Below, piece after piece: positions 7,797 through 17,147 of a stretch of DNA of 48,451 nt (position 1 is its first letter; every line of letters starts with the position of its first letter). The stretch covers positions 1 to 48,451 of the forward strand of contig CASFXV010000009.1 of the NCBI GenBank assembly GCA_949298795.1, written 5' to 3'. The position numbers and the translations under genes are program-made. The DNA comes from an uncultured bacterium. GTDB lineage: Bacteria > Elusimicrobiota > Elusimicrobia > Elusimicrobiales > Elusimicrobiaceae. The notes beneath the pieces are model-generated. The model searched no databases. It was not told where the DNA came from and saw only the letters and a list, made by a program, of their open reading frames with translations.

Positions 7797-10385
7797 ATGA
7801 TTAGAACCGTAATTGATAAAGTTTTTGGAACAAAAAGTGAGAGAGATCTTAAAAAAATTCAGCATTATATTGATGATGCCAACCGTTTTACGCAGGAATT
7901 AGCTAACCTGACCGATGATGAATTAAAAGCCAAAACGCAGGAATTTAAAGACCGCTTAGCCAAAGGAGAAACTTTAGACGATATCCTGCCCGAAGCGTTT
8001 GCCGTGGTACGCTTGGCGGCCCAGCGCGTCATAGGCCTTCGCCCGTATGATGTGCAGCTTTTAGGCGGTATTGTTTTACATCAAGGTAAAATTGCCGAAA
8101 TGGGCACCGGGGAAGGTAAAACGTTGGTGGCGGTTCTGCCCTCTTATTTAAACGCGTTAACCGGCAAAGGGGTGCATGTCGTTACGGTGAACGACTATCT
8201 GGCCCGCCGTGACCGCCAATGGATGGGCCCCATCCATGAATTTTTAGGTCTTACCGTAGGGTTCATCGGCCATGATATGAACAATGACGAACGCCGGGAA
8301 ATGTACGCCAAAGACATTACCTATGTAACCAATAACGAGCTGGGCTTTGATTACTTGCGTGACAATATGGTGATTTCCCGTGAGGACCGCGTCCTTCGCC
8401 CGCTCAATTATTGTATTGTGGACGAAGTAGACTCCATTTTAATAGACGAAGCCCGTACCCCGCTTATTATTTCCGGTCCATCTGAACAAAGCACCGATAA
8501 ATACTATATTGTAAACCGCTTGGTACCCTCTTTAAAAGTACGTTTAATTACGGAAAAAGACGAAGTGAAAGCCAAATACGAAGGCACCAAACTGGAAGAA
8601 GGGTATGACGCCATTGTGGACGAAAAAAACCACACCGCCACCCTTACGGAAACGGGTATTGCCAAGGCGGAACGCTTTTTAAACGTCCCCAATTTGTATG
8701 ACGACGTGGGCGCCGGGTGGGTGCATCACATTACCCAGGCTTTGCGGGCCCATCACTTGTATGAACGGGACGTGGCCTATGTGGTAAAAGACGGGGAAGT
8801 AATTATTGTGGACGAATTTACCGGCCGCTTAATGCCCGGCCGCCGCTGGAGCGACGGTTTGCACCAGGCGGTAGAAGCCAAAGAAGGCCTGCAAATTAAA
8901 GAAGAAAACCAAACCTTGGCCACCATTACCTTCCAAAACTTCTTTAAACTGTATAAAAAGCTTTCCGGCATGACGGGTACCGCCATGACGGAAGCCAACG
9001 AGTTCTGGCAGATTTACAAGTTAGACGTGGTGGAAATCCGCCCCAACCGCCCTTCCCAGCGTATTGATTACCCGGACCAAGTCTTTTTAACGGAACGTGA
9101 AAAATTCAACGCCATTGTGCATGAAGTGGAGGATTTATGGAAACAGGGATCCCCGGTACTGGTGGGTACGCGTTCTATTGAAAAATCCGAAAAATTATCC
9201 GCCATGCTGCGCGGCAAAGGAATTCCGCATAAAGTCTTAAACGCCAAATACCACGAGATGGAAGCCCAAATCATCAGCCAAGCCGGGCGCAAGGGGGCGG
9301 TAACCATCGCCACCAACATGGCGGGCCGCGGTACGGATATTGTATTGGGCGGCAACCCGGCAGACCCCAAGGAACAGCAGGAAGTGAAAGAACACGGCGG
9401 TTTGCACGTAATTGGCAGTGAGCGGCATGAAAGCCGCCGCATTGATAACCAGCTGCGGGGCCGCTGCGCCCGCCAGGGAGACCCGGGCTGCTCCCGCTTT
9501 TATGTATCGCTGGAAGACGAACTAATGCGTTTATTTGCCAATACGGCCAAAATTTCTTCTATTTTAAGCGCCATGGGCATGAAAGAAGGGGAAGCGATCG
9601 AATCGCGCCTGATGACCCGCCAAATTGAAGGCGCCCAGCGCATGGTGGAGGGCCGCAACTTTGATATCCGCAAACAGCTTTTGGATTACGATAAAGTCAT
9701 GAACCAGCAGCGCACCGCGGTATACGGTCTGCGCAACGCCATTTTGGACGGGCAGGACATGACCGAAAAGGCCCTGCAAATGATGGAAGAATGCATTTAT
9801 GATTTGGTGGAGGCTTATTATCACCCCACCCATGCGGCAAAAAGCAATTTTGACGCGTTAAACGTGGCGTTAAAATCACTTTTCCCCGTGAATTTTAATT
9901 ATAATATAGATAATGTTTCCGGCAAAACGCGCGACGCACTGGCGGAGGAAATTTTCTCCCAAGTAAAAGAGTTATACCATGCGCGCGTTGCTTATTTTGC
10001 CGAGCAGGGGCTGAATTTTGCGGAAATAGAGCGCATGCTTTTGCTGCAAATTTTAGACAGTGCCTGGAAACAAAATTTGTATGAGCTGGACCAGCTTCAA
10101 AACAGCGTCAGTTTGCGTGGTTATGCGCAGAAGGACCCGCTGATTGAGTACCAAAAAGAAGCCTATAAACTATACTGCGCTATGATGAACCGCGTGCGGG
10201 ATTTAATGGTAGGCTATATTTTCCGCATACAGCTTCCTCCCCGGCGGGAGGCGCAGCCTGTCCACCGGCAGGAAAGCGTTTCCGGCCAGCAGGAAGGCCC
10301 GGCCCATAAAATAGGCCGCAACGACCCGTGCCCCTGCGGCAGCGGTAAAAAATACAAAAAATGCTGTGGAGCCAAACAAGCATGA
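7797..10385 (+). CDS. secA: SecA preprotein translocase ATPase
   Basis: An 862-residue SecA, the motor that pushes unfolded preproteins through SecYEG. Walker A MGTGEGKT is near residue 102, the DEVD Walker B near 207, and a second helicase domain carries TNMAGRGTDIVLGG and QLRGRCARQGDPG. The C-terminal SecB/lipid-binding zinc motif CPCGSGKKYKKCC is intact near residue 844. I use the ATG at 7797, with AAGGA 8 bases upstream, rather than the in-frame TTG at 7776. It heads a dense run of overlapping genes ending with mscL. Several exported proteins are encoded just upstream. All key motifs are present. Confidence 0.98.
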   Translation: MIRTVIDKVFGTKSERDLKKIQHYIDDANRFTQELANLTDDELKAKTQEFKDRLAKGETLDDILPEAFAVVRLAAQRVIGLRPYDVQLLGGIVLHQGKIAEMGTGEGKTLVAVLPSYLNALTGKGVHVVTVNDYLARRDRQWMGPIHEFLGLTVGFIGHDMNNDERREMYAKDITYVTNNELGFDYLRDNMVISREDRVLRPLNYCIVDEVDSILIDEARTPLIISGPSEQSTDKYYIVNRLVPSLKVRLITEKDEVKAKYEGTKLEEGYDAIVDEKNHTATLTETGIAKAERFLNVPNLYDDVGAGWVHHITQALRAHHLYERDVAYVVKDGEVIIVDEFTGRLMPGRRWSDGLHQAVEAKEGLQIKEENQTLATITFQNFFKLYKKLSGMTGTAMTEANEFWQIYKLDVVEIRPNRPSQRIDYPDQVFLTEREKFNAIVHEVEDLWKQGSPVLVGTRSIEKSEKLSAMLRGKGIPHKVLNAKYHEMEAQIISQAGRKGAVTIATNMAGRGTDIVLGGNPADPKEQQEVKEHGGLHVIGSERHESRRIDNQLRGRCARQGDPGCSRFYVSLEDELMRLFANTAKISSILSAMGMKEGEAIESRLMTRQIEGAQRMVEGRNFDIRKQLLDYDKVMNQQRTAVYGLRNAILDGQDMTEKALQMMEECIYDLVEAYYHPTHAAKSNFDALNVALKSLFPVNFNYNIDNVSGKTRDALAEEIFSQVKELYHARVAYFAEQGLNFAEIERMLLLQILDSAWKQNLYELDQLQNSVSLRGYAQKDPLIEYQKEAYKLYCAMMNRVRDLMVGYIFRIQLPPRREAQPVHRQESVSGQQEGPAHKIGRNDPCPCGSGKKYKKCCGAKQA

Positions 10386-10834
10386 TGAATACAATAAAAC
10401 AAGGTTTGTTGTTGTTGTGCGCATTGGGTGTTATTGCGTCTGTCCCTATGTTTCTTGCCCGCCGCAGTACGATAGAAACGGACATGCCCGCCCTGTCCAG
10501 CGAAGAAATTATCGCCAATAAAGAAGATTACCAGCGTCAAGTGGCGGAGCAGGAAGCGCAGGAACGCGCCCGCCGTGTGGCTAAAGCGCGCGCGGCCAAT
10601 TATGCCTGCCAAACGGACAGCGATTGTATTATTGTGGACAAAGACCCTTGCGGTTGTTTAATAGGCCCTAAAGGAGTGGTGGCCATTAATGCGTCCCGCT
10701 CTTTGGAGTTTACTCAAAGTTTGGGCAATGTAATGGCAAAGACTTGCCCGGAAGGGGCTCCCTCTACGCAAAAAGAATGCAGCCCGTCTGCGCGCGCCGT
10801 ATGCCGCAATAAAACCTGCAAAATTATTTATTAA
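10382..10834 (+). CDS. Membrane-anchored Cys-rich protein, function unknown
   Basis: A 150-residue protein whose ATG overlaps the secA stop (ATGA), implying translational coupling. Residues 3-24 form a hydrophobic anchor or uncleaved signal. A charged helical segment (about 37-70) is followed by a small domain with eight Cys, including a C-x5-C opening (ACQTDSDC), a CGC, and late paired Cys near the end. An even count outside the membrane suggests disulfides. The C-x-x-DSDC start with a terminal C-x-x-x-x-C pattern recurs in small bacterial extracytoplasmic proteins of unknown role. The lnt gene follows after 9 bases. Its place between secA and lnt suggests an envelope role, but this is inference. 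Confidence 0.6.
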   Translation: MMNTIKQGLLLLCALGVIASVPMFLARRSTIETDMPALSSEEIIANKEDYQRQVAEQEAQERARRVAKARAANYACQTDSDCIIVDKDPCGCLIGPKGVVAINASRSLEFTQSLGNVMAKTCPEGAPSTQKECSPSARAVCRNKTCKIIY

Positions 10835-10843
10835 CGGAGCCAT

Positions 10844-12463
10844 ATGCCTTTGTTTCGCCGTAAATTCTTGTCTGAGCCTTCGCAAAACAAGCCTTCTTTT
10901 AAAGGCCGCGCGGCGGCGTTTGGCAAAGCCGGCGGGCGGTTTATCTTTTTGCTCATTTGTGCGGCGGCTACGGCGTTATTGGTTAAATGCAGTTATCCCC
11001 GCATGTCTAACTATGCCTGGGGTTGGGTGGCTTTGGCGCCGTTTATTATGGGTGTGGTGCGCGTTAAAAAATTGTGGGGCGCTTTTATCTATTCTTGGTT
11101 TACCGCCGTGTTGGTTTACGGCGGTATTTTTTGGTGGGTATACCGTACCTGTTATGAGGGCGGCGGCATGAGCGCCGCGCAGTCTTACGGGGCATGGCTG
11201 GGCTTATCGGCCCTGATAGGGCTTCAGTTTGCTTTTTGGGGGACAAGCTGCTTTTTTCTTAAAAAGTTAAAATTTTTATTTCCCGTTTTGGCGGCTTGCG
11301 CTTGGGTGGCGCTGGAGTGGCTCCACCAAACCATTGCTTTTTACGGGCTGGGTTTCCCGTGGTTTATGTTGGGGTATTCCCAGTGGAATTTTCCGCATGC
11401 CATCCAAATCGCTTCTTTAACCGGCGTATACGGCGTTAGTTTTGCCTTGGCGTTTACCGGGGTAAGTTTAGGCTATGCCTTTAGCGCAAAAGCCGGTTTG
11501 AAAGGGGGGGTGTTTCAAATTTTGGCCGCCGGGTTATTGTTTGGCGGCGTGTGCGGCTATGGAAATTGGAAACTAAGCCGCCCGGAACATAAATCCTTGC
11601 TAAGTATGCAGGCGGCCGTTATGCAGCCGAATATTGACCAATATAAAAAATGGTCCCCCCAATTTGAGGAGGAAATCTTGGCTACTTTGCAGGATATGGG
11701 GGCCCAGCTGAAAGACAGCGGCGCCATGCTGGCCGTCTGGCCGGAAAGCGCGGTGCCCGGCTTGCTTACGCAGGAGCCGTATTTTAGTTTGTTTGACCAA
11801 ATTTCAGTGGATGCGGGGGTTTTTCAGACTATAGGCTCCAATATAGAAGCGGACGGCAAGCAATATGTAGGGGCGTATGTTTTATCTCCGTTTGCAGAGG
11901 CTTTGCAAGAATACCGCAAGGTGAAACTGGTTCCGTTTGGGGAGTATATCCCCATGGAAAACTGGGTGCGCAAAATAGCCTCAGATGTAGAAGTATTGGG
12001 GGAACTGGGCTCTTTTACCCCCGGTTTGCTTAATCAACCGCTTGCGCAGGTTTCCAGCGTGCCCATAGGCTTAACCGTGTGTTATGAATCCATTTTCCCG
12101 CAGTTATGGCTGCGGCAGAACCGGGCCGGCGCCAAAGTGTTTGTTAATGTGACCAATGACGCCTGGTTTTTTGATTCAGACGCCCCTTACCAGCATTTGG
12201 CGGTAAACGCTTTGCGCGCGGTGGAAACGGGCCGCCCGGTGCTTCGTTCCGCCAATACGGGCATTTCCGCCATTATTGACCGTTTTGGCCGTGTTTTGCA
12301 AACCGCTCCGCTTAATACCCGCGCCATTTTGCGCGGCGGGGTTGCATTGCCTATCCATGATGCCAAGAATTTTTATACCCAATGGGGGGATTGGTTTGCC
12401 TGGCTGTGCGCCGTATTTTATTTTACTTTGCTCATTTCCACTTTTGTTTTTGCTTATGAATAA
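10844..12463 (+). CDS. lnt: Apolipoprotein N-acyltransferase
   Basis: A 539-residue Lnt, which adds the third acyl chain to the N-terminal Cys of outer-membrane-bound lipoproteins. The N-terminal half has about six membrane helices, and a periplasmic nitrilase-like domain starts near residue 255. The catalytic triad is visible: Glu301 in WPESAVPG, Lys361 in [12 protein letters not shown], and Cys413 in [14 protein letters not shown] and the Arg-rich [10 protein letters not shown] segment are also typical. A last membrane helix ends the protein. The start has GGAG 5 bases upstream. Its 3' end overlaps prfB by 8 bases. Presence of Lnt supports a diderm envelope. Confidence 0.96.
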   Translation: MPLFRRKFLSEPSQNKPSFKGRAAAFGKAGGRFIFLLICAAATALLVKCSYPRMSNYAWGWVALAPFIMGVVRVKKLWGAFIYSWFTAVLVYGGIFWWVYRTCYEGGGMSAAQSYGAWLGLSALIGLQFAFWGTSCFFLKKLKFLFPVLAACAWVALEWLHQTIAFYGLGFPWFMLGYSQWNFPHAIQIASLTGVYGVSFALAFTGVSLGYAFSAKAGLKGGVFQILAAGLLFGGVCGYGNWKLSRPEHKSLLSMQAAVMQPNIDQYKKWSPQFEEEILATLQDMGAQLKDSGAMLAVWPESAVPGLLTQEPYFSLFDQISVDAGVFQTIGSNIEADGKQYVGAYVLSPFAEALQEYRKVKLVPFGEYIPMENWVRKIASDVEVLGELGSFTPGLLNQPLAQVSSVPIGLTVCYESIFPQLWLRQNRAGAKVFVNVTNDAWFFDSDAPYQHLAVNALRAVETGRPVLRSANTGISAIIDRFGRVLQTAPLNTRAILRGGVALPIHDAKNFYTQWGDWFAWLCAVFYFTLLISTFVFAYE

Positions 12464-13574
12464 TATTGAATTTACCGATGTAGACGCCAAAATAGCTTCT
12501 TTAGAAGAGCGCCTGGGTAAAATAGGCGCCATTGTAAACGTGCCCGCCAAAACGCAGGAAATAGCGTCCTTGGAAAAACGCACCGCCGAGCCGGATTTTT
12601 GGAACGATAACCAAACCGCCCAAGCGCTTACGCGCCAGTTGGACGGACTCAAAACAGCCGTATCTTCTTACCAGCAATTGGCCAAACAAGTGGCGGACGC
12701 GCGCGCTTGGTACGATTTGTGCAAAGAAATGCAAGACTCGGCCGAACTACAAAACTTATACGCTTCTTTGGCGGATACGGAAAAACAGGTGGAGCGCAAA
12801 GAAAGTGAAATTACCCTTTCGGAACCCAATGACAAACTAAACGCCATTTTAACCATTCACGCCGGGGCCGGCGGAACGGAATCGTGCGATTGGGCGCAGA
12901 TGTTGTTTCGTATGTATACGCGCTGGGCGGAACAGCACGGTTTTAAAGTGTCTGTAACCGACTCCCAACCCGGCGACGAAGCCGGCCTTAAAACCGTCAG
13001 CGCCATTATAGAAGGCCCTTTCGCTTATGGCTATTTAAAAGGGGAAAACGGCGTACACCGCTTGGTGCGCGTGTCCCCGTTTGACGCCAACAGCCGCCGC
13101 CATACTTCTTTTGCTTCGTGCGACGTATTGCCCGATATTGATGAAAACATCAATATAGAAATACCGGAGAAAGACATCCAGCTGGAAACCAGCCGCGCCG
13201 GCGGCCACGGCGGGCAAAACGTAAACAAGGTGGAAAGCGCTGTGCGTTTGCTGCATATTCCCACGGGGATAGTGGTTTCCTGCCGCATAGAACGCAGCCA
13301 GCTGCAAAACCGCCAAACCGCCATGAAGATGTTAAAAGCCAAACTGTATGAACTGGAAATGGATAAAAAACGCAGCGAGGCCGAAAAACGCTACGGGCAA
13401 AAAGGCGAAATTGCCTGGGGGCACCAAATCCGCTCTTACGTGTTTATGCCGTACCAGCTGGTGAAAGACTTGCGCACGGATTATGAAACGTCCCAAGTAA
13501 ACGCCGTGATGGACGGCGATTTAGACCCGTTCATTTTTGCCTATCTTAACCAACAGGCGGCATTAAAAAAATAA
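12456..13574 (+). CDS. prfB: Peptide chain release factor 2 (no programmed frameshift)
   Basis: A 372-residue class I release factor. The stop-codon recognition tripeptide is SPF (in RVSPFDANS), which marks RF2 (UAA/UGA), and the peptidyl-hydrolysis loop GGQ lies in [10 protein letters not shown]. The start is the ATG at 12456, inside the lnt end and without a visible ribosome-binding site, so it is probably coupled to lnt translation. From this ATG the frame runs uninterrupted through the N-terminal helices, so the in-frame UGA and +1 frameshift used for autoregulation in many bacteria are absent. A longer upstream frame to 12276 only overlaps lnt. The hemW start overlaps the stop by 1 base. 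Confidence 0.95.
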   Translation: MNNIEFTDVDAKIASLEERLGKIGAIVNVPAKTQEIASLEKRTAEPDFWNDNQTAQALTRQLDGLKTAVSSYQQLAKQVADARAWYDLCKEMQDSAELQNLYASLADTEKQVERKESEITLSEPNDKLNAILTIHAGAGGTESCDWAQMLFRMYTRWAEQHGFKVSVTDSQPGDEAGLKTVSAIIEGPFAYGYLKGENGVHRLVRVSPFDANSRRHTSFASCDVLPDIDENINIEIPEKDIQLETSRAGGHGGQNVNKVESAVRLLHIPTGIVVSCRIERSQLQNRQTAMKMLKAKLYELEMDKKRSEAEKRYGQKGEIAWGHQIRSYVFMPYQLVKDLRTDYETSQVNAVMDGDLDPFIFAYLNQQAALKK

Positions 13575-14677
13575 TGACCACGGGCCTTTACGTTCACATC
13601 CCTTTTTGCCGCCAGAAATGCAATTATTGTGATTTTGCCTCCTACCCCGGGCAAGAAGCGCTTATTCCCGCGTATTTGGCCGCCTTGGAGAGTGAGGCTT
13701 CTTTATACTCCGGGCGCACTTTCCAAACGCTTTACATTGGCGGCGGTACGCCCAGTTTGTTAAGCGCCGCGCAGTTACAGGTTCTGTGTGATTTGCTGGC
13801 CCGGATCACCGGCCCGTTTTCTGCTTTGCGGGAAGTTACCTGCGAGGCCAACCCAGAAAGCCTCACCCCGCAAAAACTAACCGTTTTAAAAGCGGCGGGG
13901 GCAGAGCGCCTTAGCATAGGGCTGCAAAGCTGGCACGACGAGGAATTAAAAACATTGGGGCGCATTCACACCCGGGAAGATTTTTTAAACGCTTACCAAG
14001 CCGCCCGGCAAGCGGGATTTACGAATATAAATATAGATTTAATTGCCGGCCTGCCCGGCCAAACGCTAGATCATTTTTTGGCGGGCCTTGCGGGGGTGCT
14101 TTCCTTGCGCCCGCAGCATATTTCCGTTTATGGGCTGCAGATAGAGGAGGGGACTCCTTTTTTTGAGCGCGGCGTATTGTGTGACCAGCTTCTTATGCGC
14201 CGCATGCTGGAGGAAGCCCACCGCCGTCTGTGCACGGCGGGGTTTGAGCATTATGAAATTTCCAACTTTGCCCTTCCCGGCTGCCGCGCGCTGCATAACA
14301 CGCATTATTGGCAAAACGGGGAATATGTGGGGCTGGGTGCGGCGGCGGTGTCTTACTTAAACGGGCGGCGCAGCCAAAACACGGCAAACATAGCGGAGTA
14401 CATTCAAAAAATAAACCGGGGGGAAAGTGCGGTTGTGTTTGAAGAAACCTTGGAGGGCAAAGCCAAGCTGGGGGAAAGCCTCATGCTGGGGCTTAGGCAA
14501 TTGGACGGCTTTGCCCCTTCTAAATCCATGTGGCGGGCTTTTGGGAAAGAAATTGACAAACATATTCAAAACGGGTTGCTGGCGCAAAAAAATAATACAA
14601 TAAAATTAACTTTTGAGGGGCTGTTTTTGGCTAATGAAGTTTTTTACAGTTTCGTCGCCCCCTTTGAGGACGCATGA
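13574..14677 (+). CDS. hemW: HemW-like radical SAM protein
   Basis: A 367-residue radical SAM enzyme of the HemN/HemW family. The cluster motif is C12-x3-C16-x2-C19 followed by DF, and the GGGTPS glycine-rich SAM site follows near residue 56. Length is close to HemW (about 380), shorter than true HemN (about 450), and the additional N-terminal residues required by HemN are missing; HemW is a haem-binding chaperone that inserts haem into respiratory proteins rather than an oxidase. The C-terminal HemN_C-like region (GLRQLDGF) is present. It overlaps both neighbours by 1-4 bases in the secA-to-mscL run. Confidence 0.88.
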   Translation: MTTGLYVHIPFCRQKCNYCDFASYPGQEALIPAYLAALESEASLYSGRTFQTLYIGGGTPSLLSAAQLQVLCDLLARITGPFSALREVTCEANPESLTPQKLTVLKAAGAERLSIGLQSWHDEELKTLGRIHTREDFLNAYQAARQAGFTNINIDLIAGLPGQTLDHFLAGLAGVLSLRPQHISVYGLQIEEGTPFFERGVLCDQLLMRRMLEEAHRRLCTAGFEHYEISNFALPGCRALHNTHYWQNGEYVGLGAAAVSYLNGRRSQNTANIAEYIQKINRGESAVVFEETLEGKAKLGESLMLGLRQLDGFAPSKSMWRAFGKEIDKHIQNGLLAQKNNTIKLTFEGLFLANEVFYSFVAPFEDA

Positions 14678-15399
14678 AATTAACCGCTGTTCACACCCAA
14701 GTGTTTAAAGAGAATGCGGATTTGCCTTTATTTATTAAAGAGTACATACCCGCTTTGGAGGAAAACACCGTTTTGGCGGTGGCTTCCAAGCTGGTGTGTT
14801 TATGGCTGGGGTTAAGCGTTCCTTATGAAAACGCCGCCCAAAAAGAAGCACTTATTCAGAAGGAAAGCGGCGCCGCTTTAAAAACGCCCTTGGCTTGGCT
14901 GACCATTAAAGCCGGTATGGTAATGACCAACGCCGGGGTGGACGAATCCAACGCGCAGGGCAAACTGCTTTTGCTGCCTAAAGACTGTTACCGCGCGGCG
15001 GCGGATTTGCGCGCCCGTCTGCAAACCGTTTACGGCATAAAAAACCTGGGCGTGCTGATTACCGACAGCATGATTTTGCCCCTGCGTGCCGGCGTGGTGG
15101 CGGGCGCGGTGGGCTATGCGGGGTTTAAAGGCGTACGGGATTTGCGCGGAAAGCCGGATATTTATGGTAAAAAATTAGCCGTTACGCTGGTGAACGCGGC
15201 GGACAGCTTGGCCTCCGCCGCGGCTTTGTGCATGGGGGAAGCCAACGAGCAAACCCCCCTATGCGTCATTGAACAGGCCCCCGTAACGTTTAGCGATGAA
15301 GTAAACCCGCGGGAGATTTCTTATCCGGTGCAGGACGATTTATATACCCCTCTTTTTAGGGCGGCGGGATTAATTAGCCCAGGAGAAAAAAATGATTAA
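14674..15399 (+). CDS. CofE-like gamma-glutamyl ligase (F420-0:glutamate ligase family)
   Basis: A 241-residue protein matching the CofE fold. Recognisable are an early ASKLV strand near residue 36, LITDSMILPLRAGVVAGAVG near 125 (the family's TDS-x-G-x-x-R-x-G region), GVRDLRGKPDIYGK near 151, and a NAADSLASAAALCMGE helix near 176. CofE adds glutamates to coenzyme F420, but no other F420 gene appears here, so the acceptor may be different (a folate-like or other metabolite). Start codon has GAGG upstream and overlaps hemW by 4 bases; it overlaps mscL by 8 bases. Family call fairly safe, substrate not. Confidence 0.75.
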   Translation: MKLTAVHTQVFKENADLPLFIKEYIPALEENTVLAVASKLVCLWLGLSVPYENAAQKEALIQKESGAALKTPLAWLTIKAGMVMTNAGVDESNAQGKLLLLPKDCYRAAADLRARLQTVYGIKNLGVLITDSMILPLRAGVVAGAVGYAGFKGVRDLRGKPDIYGKKLAVTLVNAADSLASAAALCMGEANEQTPLCVIEQAPVTFSDEVNPREISYPVQDDLYTPLFRAAGLISPGEKND

Positions 15400-15856
15400 A
15401 AACATATTGGCGGAATTTAAAAAGTTTGTCATGCGCGGCAATGTGATTGATATGTCCGTTGGTATCATTATCGGCGCGGCGTTTACCAAGATAGTCAATT
15501 CCATGGTGTCTGATATTTTAATGCCGCCCTTGGGGCTGTTGATGGGGAAGGTGGATTTTTCCAACTGGTTTATTGTGCTCAAACCGGGGGCTTCCACGCC
15601 CGGGCCGTATGAGTCTTTATCCGCGGCGCAGGCGGCGGGTGCCACCACGTTAAATATTGGCAATTTGCTTAATGCGGTGATTAGCTTTTTAATTGTGGCT
15701 TTGTGTATTTTTATGCTGATAAAGCTTATCAATAAGCTAAACGCACTCAAAGAAACCCCGGCCGAGGCTCCCACCACCAAAAAATGCCCTTATTGCTGTA
15801 TGGAAATCCCGCTGGAGGCCACCCGCTGCGGGCATTGTACTTCTTCTTTAAAATAA
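15392..15856 (+). CDS. mscL: MscL mechanosensitive channel with C-terminal zinc ribbon
   Basis: A 154-residue large-conductance mechanosensitive channel, opened by membrane tension to release solutes in hypo-osmotic shock. The first helix and pore-lining segment (FKKFVMRGNVIDMSVGIIIG) are well conserved, and the second membrane helix (about 95-115) follows a periplasmic loop. After the second helix the usual amphipathic C-terminal bundle is replaced or extended by a C-x2-C...C-x2-C zinc ribbon (CPYC near residue 131, CGHC near 146). The start has AGGAG inside the preceding gene. It is the last gene of the run and is followed by a terminator. Confidence 0.95.
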   Translation: MIKNILAEFKKFVMRGNVIDMSVGIIIGAAFTKIVNSMVSDILMPPLGLLMGKVDFSNWFIVLKPGASTPGPYESLSAAQAAGATTLNIGNLLNAVISFLIVALCIFMLIKLINKLNALKETPAEAPTTKKCPYCCMEIPLEATRCGHCTSSLK

Positions 15857-15862
15857 ATTTTA

Positions 15863-15888
15863 CCCTCCGCTTGAAACGGAGGGTTTTT
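15863..15888 (+). terminator. Rho-independent terminator after mscL
   Basis: CCCTCCG (15863-15869) pairs with CGGAGGG (15877-15883), followed by five T. Confidence 0.92.
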
Positions 15889-15928
15889 AATCTGTTTTCT
15901 TGCCAAGGGGTATGATATTTTTTTACAC

Positions 15929-15934
15929 TAAAAT
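15929..15934 (+). promoter_or_regulatory. -10 box next to the GDPD start codon
   Basis: TAAAAT lies 3 bases before the ATG at 15938. No ribosome-binding site is visible, so the transcript may start at or just before the start codon. Confidence 0.4.
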
Positions 15935-15937
15935 AGT

Positions 15938-16642
15938 ATGATTTACTTTGCACACCGCGGGGCCAGCGGGCTTAGGCCGCAAAATTCACTCTGCGCGTTT
16001 GCTTTGGCGCGGGAGCTGGGCGCCACAGCGTACGAGCTGGACGTGCATTTAACCAAAGACCAATGGACTGTTATCCACCATGATTATTCTTTAAAAGATA
16101 CCACAGGGGTGGACGTACAAATTAAAGATTTGTCTTTGGCGCAGCTGCAACAATACCCGCTTATCAACCGTTTTTCCGCGGACATTTGCCAAGTGCCCAC
16201 CTTGCGTGACTTGCTTCCCGTTATTCAGGAAGACCTGCAAGTTTTAAATATAGAAATTAAGAACGACGGCAACCTTTACCCCGGCATAGAACGCGCGCTT
16301 TTAAAAAATCTGGAATTGTACGCCCCGGAATCTTTGCCAAAACTGCTTATTTCCAGTTTTGATTATGACACCCTGGTGCGGGTAAGGCATTTGCATAAAA
16401 ACATTAAAATAGGGCATTTATGCCGCCAATTTGACCTGTCTAAAACCCTTTCGCTGGGGGCTTACAGCGTGCATATGAACCAAACCCGCATTACTCCCCC
16501 CATTATTTCCGCCTGCCATGCGCATGGGCTAAAAGTATTCGTGTATACGGTAAATGACCTGGCGCGCACCCAGCAATTGCAAACCCAGGGGGTGGACGGC
16601 ATTTTTACGGACAGGGTGGACCTTTTTGTAAAAAAGAAATAA
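15938..16642 (+). CDS. Glycerophosphodiester phosphodiesterase (GDPD family)
   Basis: A 234-residue GDPD-fold enzyme, which splits glycerophosphodiesters to glycerol-3-phosphate and an alcohol. By position the catalytic and metal residues are all present: His6 in HRG, Glu33 and Asp35 in YELDV, His48 in HHD, and the third metal Glu in NIEIKND near residue 105. The usual PENT after HRG is here PQNS, so the conserved Glu is Gln; that residue is not one of the direct metal ligands listed above. No signal peptide, so cytoplasmic. No ribosome-binding site; a -10-like box abuts the start. Shares a bidirectional terminator with the converging lipoprotein gene. Confidence 0.9.
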   Translation: MIYFAHRGASGLRPQNSLCAFALARELGATAYELDVHLTKDQWTVIHHDYSLKDTTGVDVQIKDLSLAQLQQYPLINRFSADICQVPTLRDLLPVIQEDLQVLNIEIKNDGNLYPGIERALLKNLELYAPESLPKLLISSFDYDTLVRVRHLHKNIKIGHLCRQFDLSKTLSLGAYSVHMNQTRITPPIISACHAHGLKVFVYTVNDLARTQQLQTQGVDGIFTDRVDLFVKKK

Positions 16643-16692
16643 TGTGTGTTTTGCTGGCAAAAATGTTTTTGCGCCAAGGTGAAGAGTATATA

Positions 16693-16722
16693 AAAAACCC
16701 GGTTTATTCAAACCGGGTTTTT
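16693..16722. terminator. Bidirectional terminator
   Basis: AAAACCCGGTTT and its complement flank a 5-base loop, with A-run before and T-run after. It lies between the converging GDPD and lipoprotein genes and can serve both. Confidence 0.9.
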
Positions 16723-16727
16723 GGTTA

Positions 16728-17138
16728 TTAATAATATTCGTCGGCCCCCACGTCTTCCATTGGGGCGGCCTCTTCCGCCGGTGCCGCCATGCCGTAATAT
16801 TGTTCGGGCGAGTAGCGTTTGGGTTTTTGCCACAGGCGTTTTTCTTTTTTGTAATCGCCGTCATTGGGCACGCCGGGCACCTGGGGTTGTTGGCGGTCAT
16901 CATAAAAATAAATATTTTTTTCATCCGGGGCGGGTTCCAAATTAAAAATGTATTCAGACTCCACCACCGGCGGCGCTTCTCTGCGCGTCTTTTGGGCTTC
17001 CGGGGAAAGATCAGCCAAATAATCCTCTTCCGTTAAATAGATTTTACGGTTATATTGAGCCTTGCGCTGATTGCTGGTGCATGCAGCCAGTAAGCCGGCG
17101 CAAAGTAAAAAAACGGTTAATTTGAACAGTGTTTTCAT
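16728..17138 (-). CDS. Small lipoprotein, function unknown
   Basis: A 136-residue lipoprotein: signal peptide with lipobox LLAAC, so Cys20 would be lipidated and acylated by Lnt. The mature part is hydrophilic, rich in Tyr, Pro and Glu, with no visible globular motif, and ends in an acidic stretch closing with DEYY. Retention or outer-membrane sorting cannot be judged reliably; position +2 is Thr, not Asp. The ribosome-binding site AAGGAG lies in the 9-base gap after folD, so it is cotranscribed with folD, though a functional link is not obvious. Confidence 0.7.
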   Translation of the reverse strand: MKTLFKLTVFLLCAGLLAACTSNQRKAQYNRKIYLTEEDYLADLSPEAQKTRREAPPVVESEYIFNLEPAPDEKNIYFYDDRQQPQVPGVPNDGDYKKEKRLWQKPKRYSPEQYYGMAAPAEEAAPMEDVGADEYY

Positions 17139-17147
17139 GGGCTCTCC

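Noticed and set aside
12276..12455. 60-codon N-terminal extension of prfB
   Set aside because: Lies wholly within lnt in another frame and does not resemble RF2; the ATG at 12456 gives a normal N-terminus.
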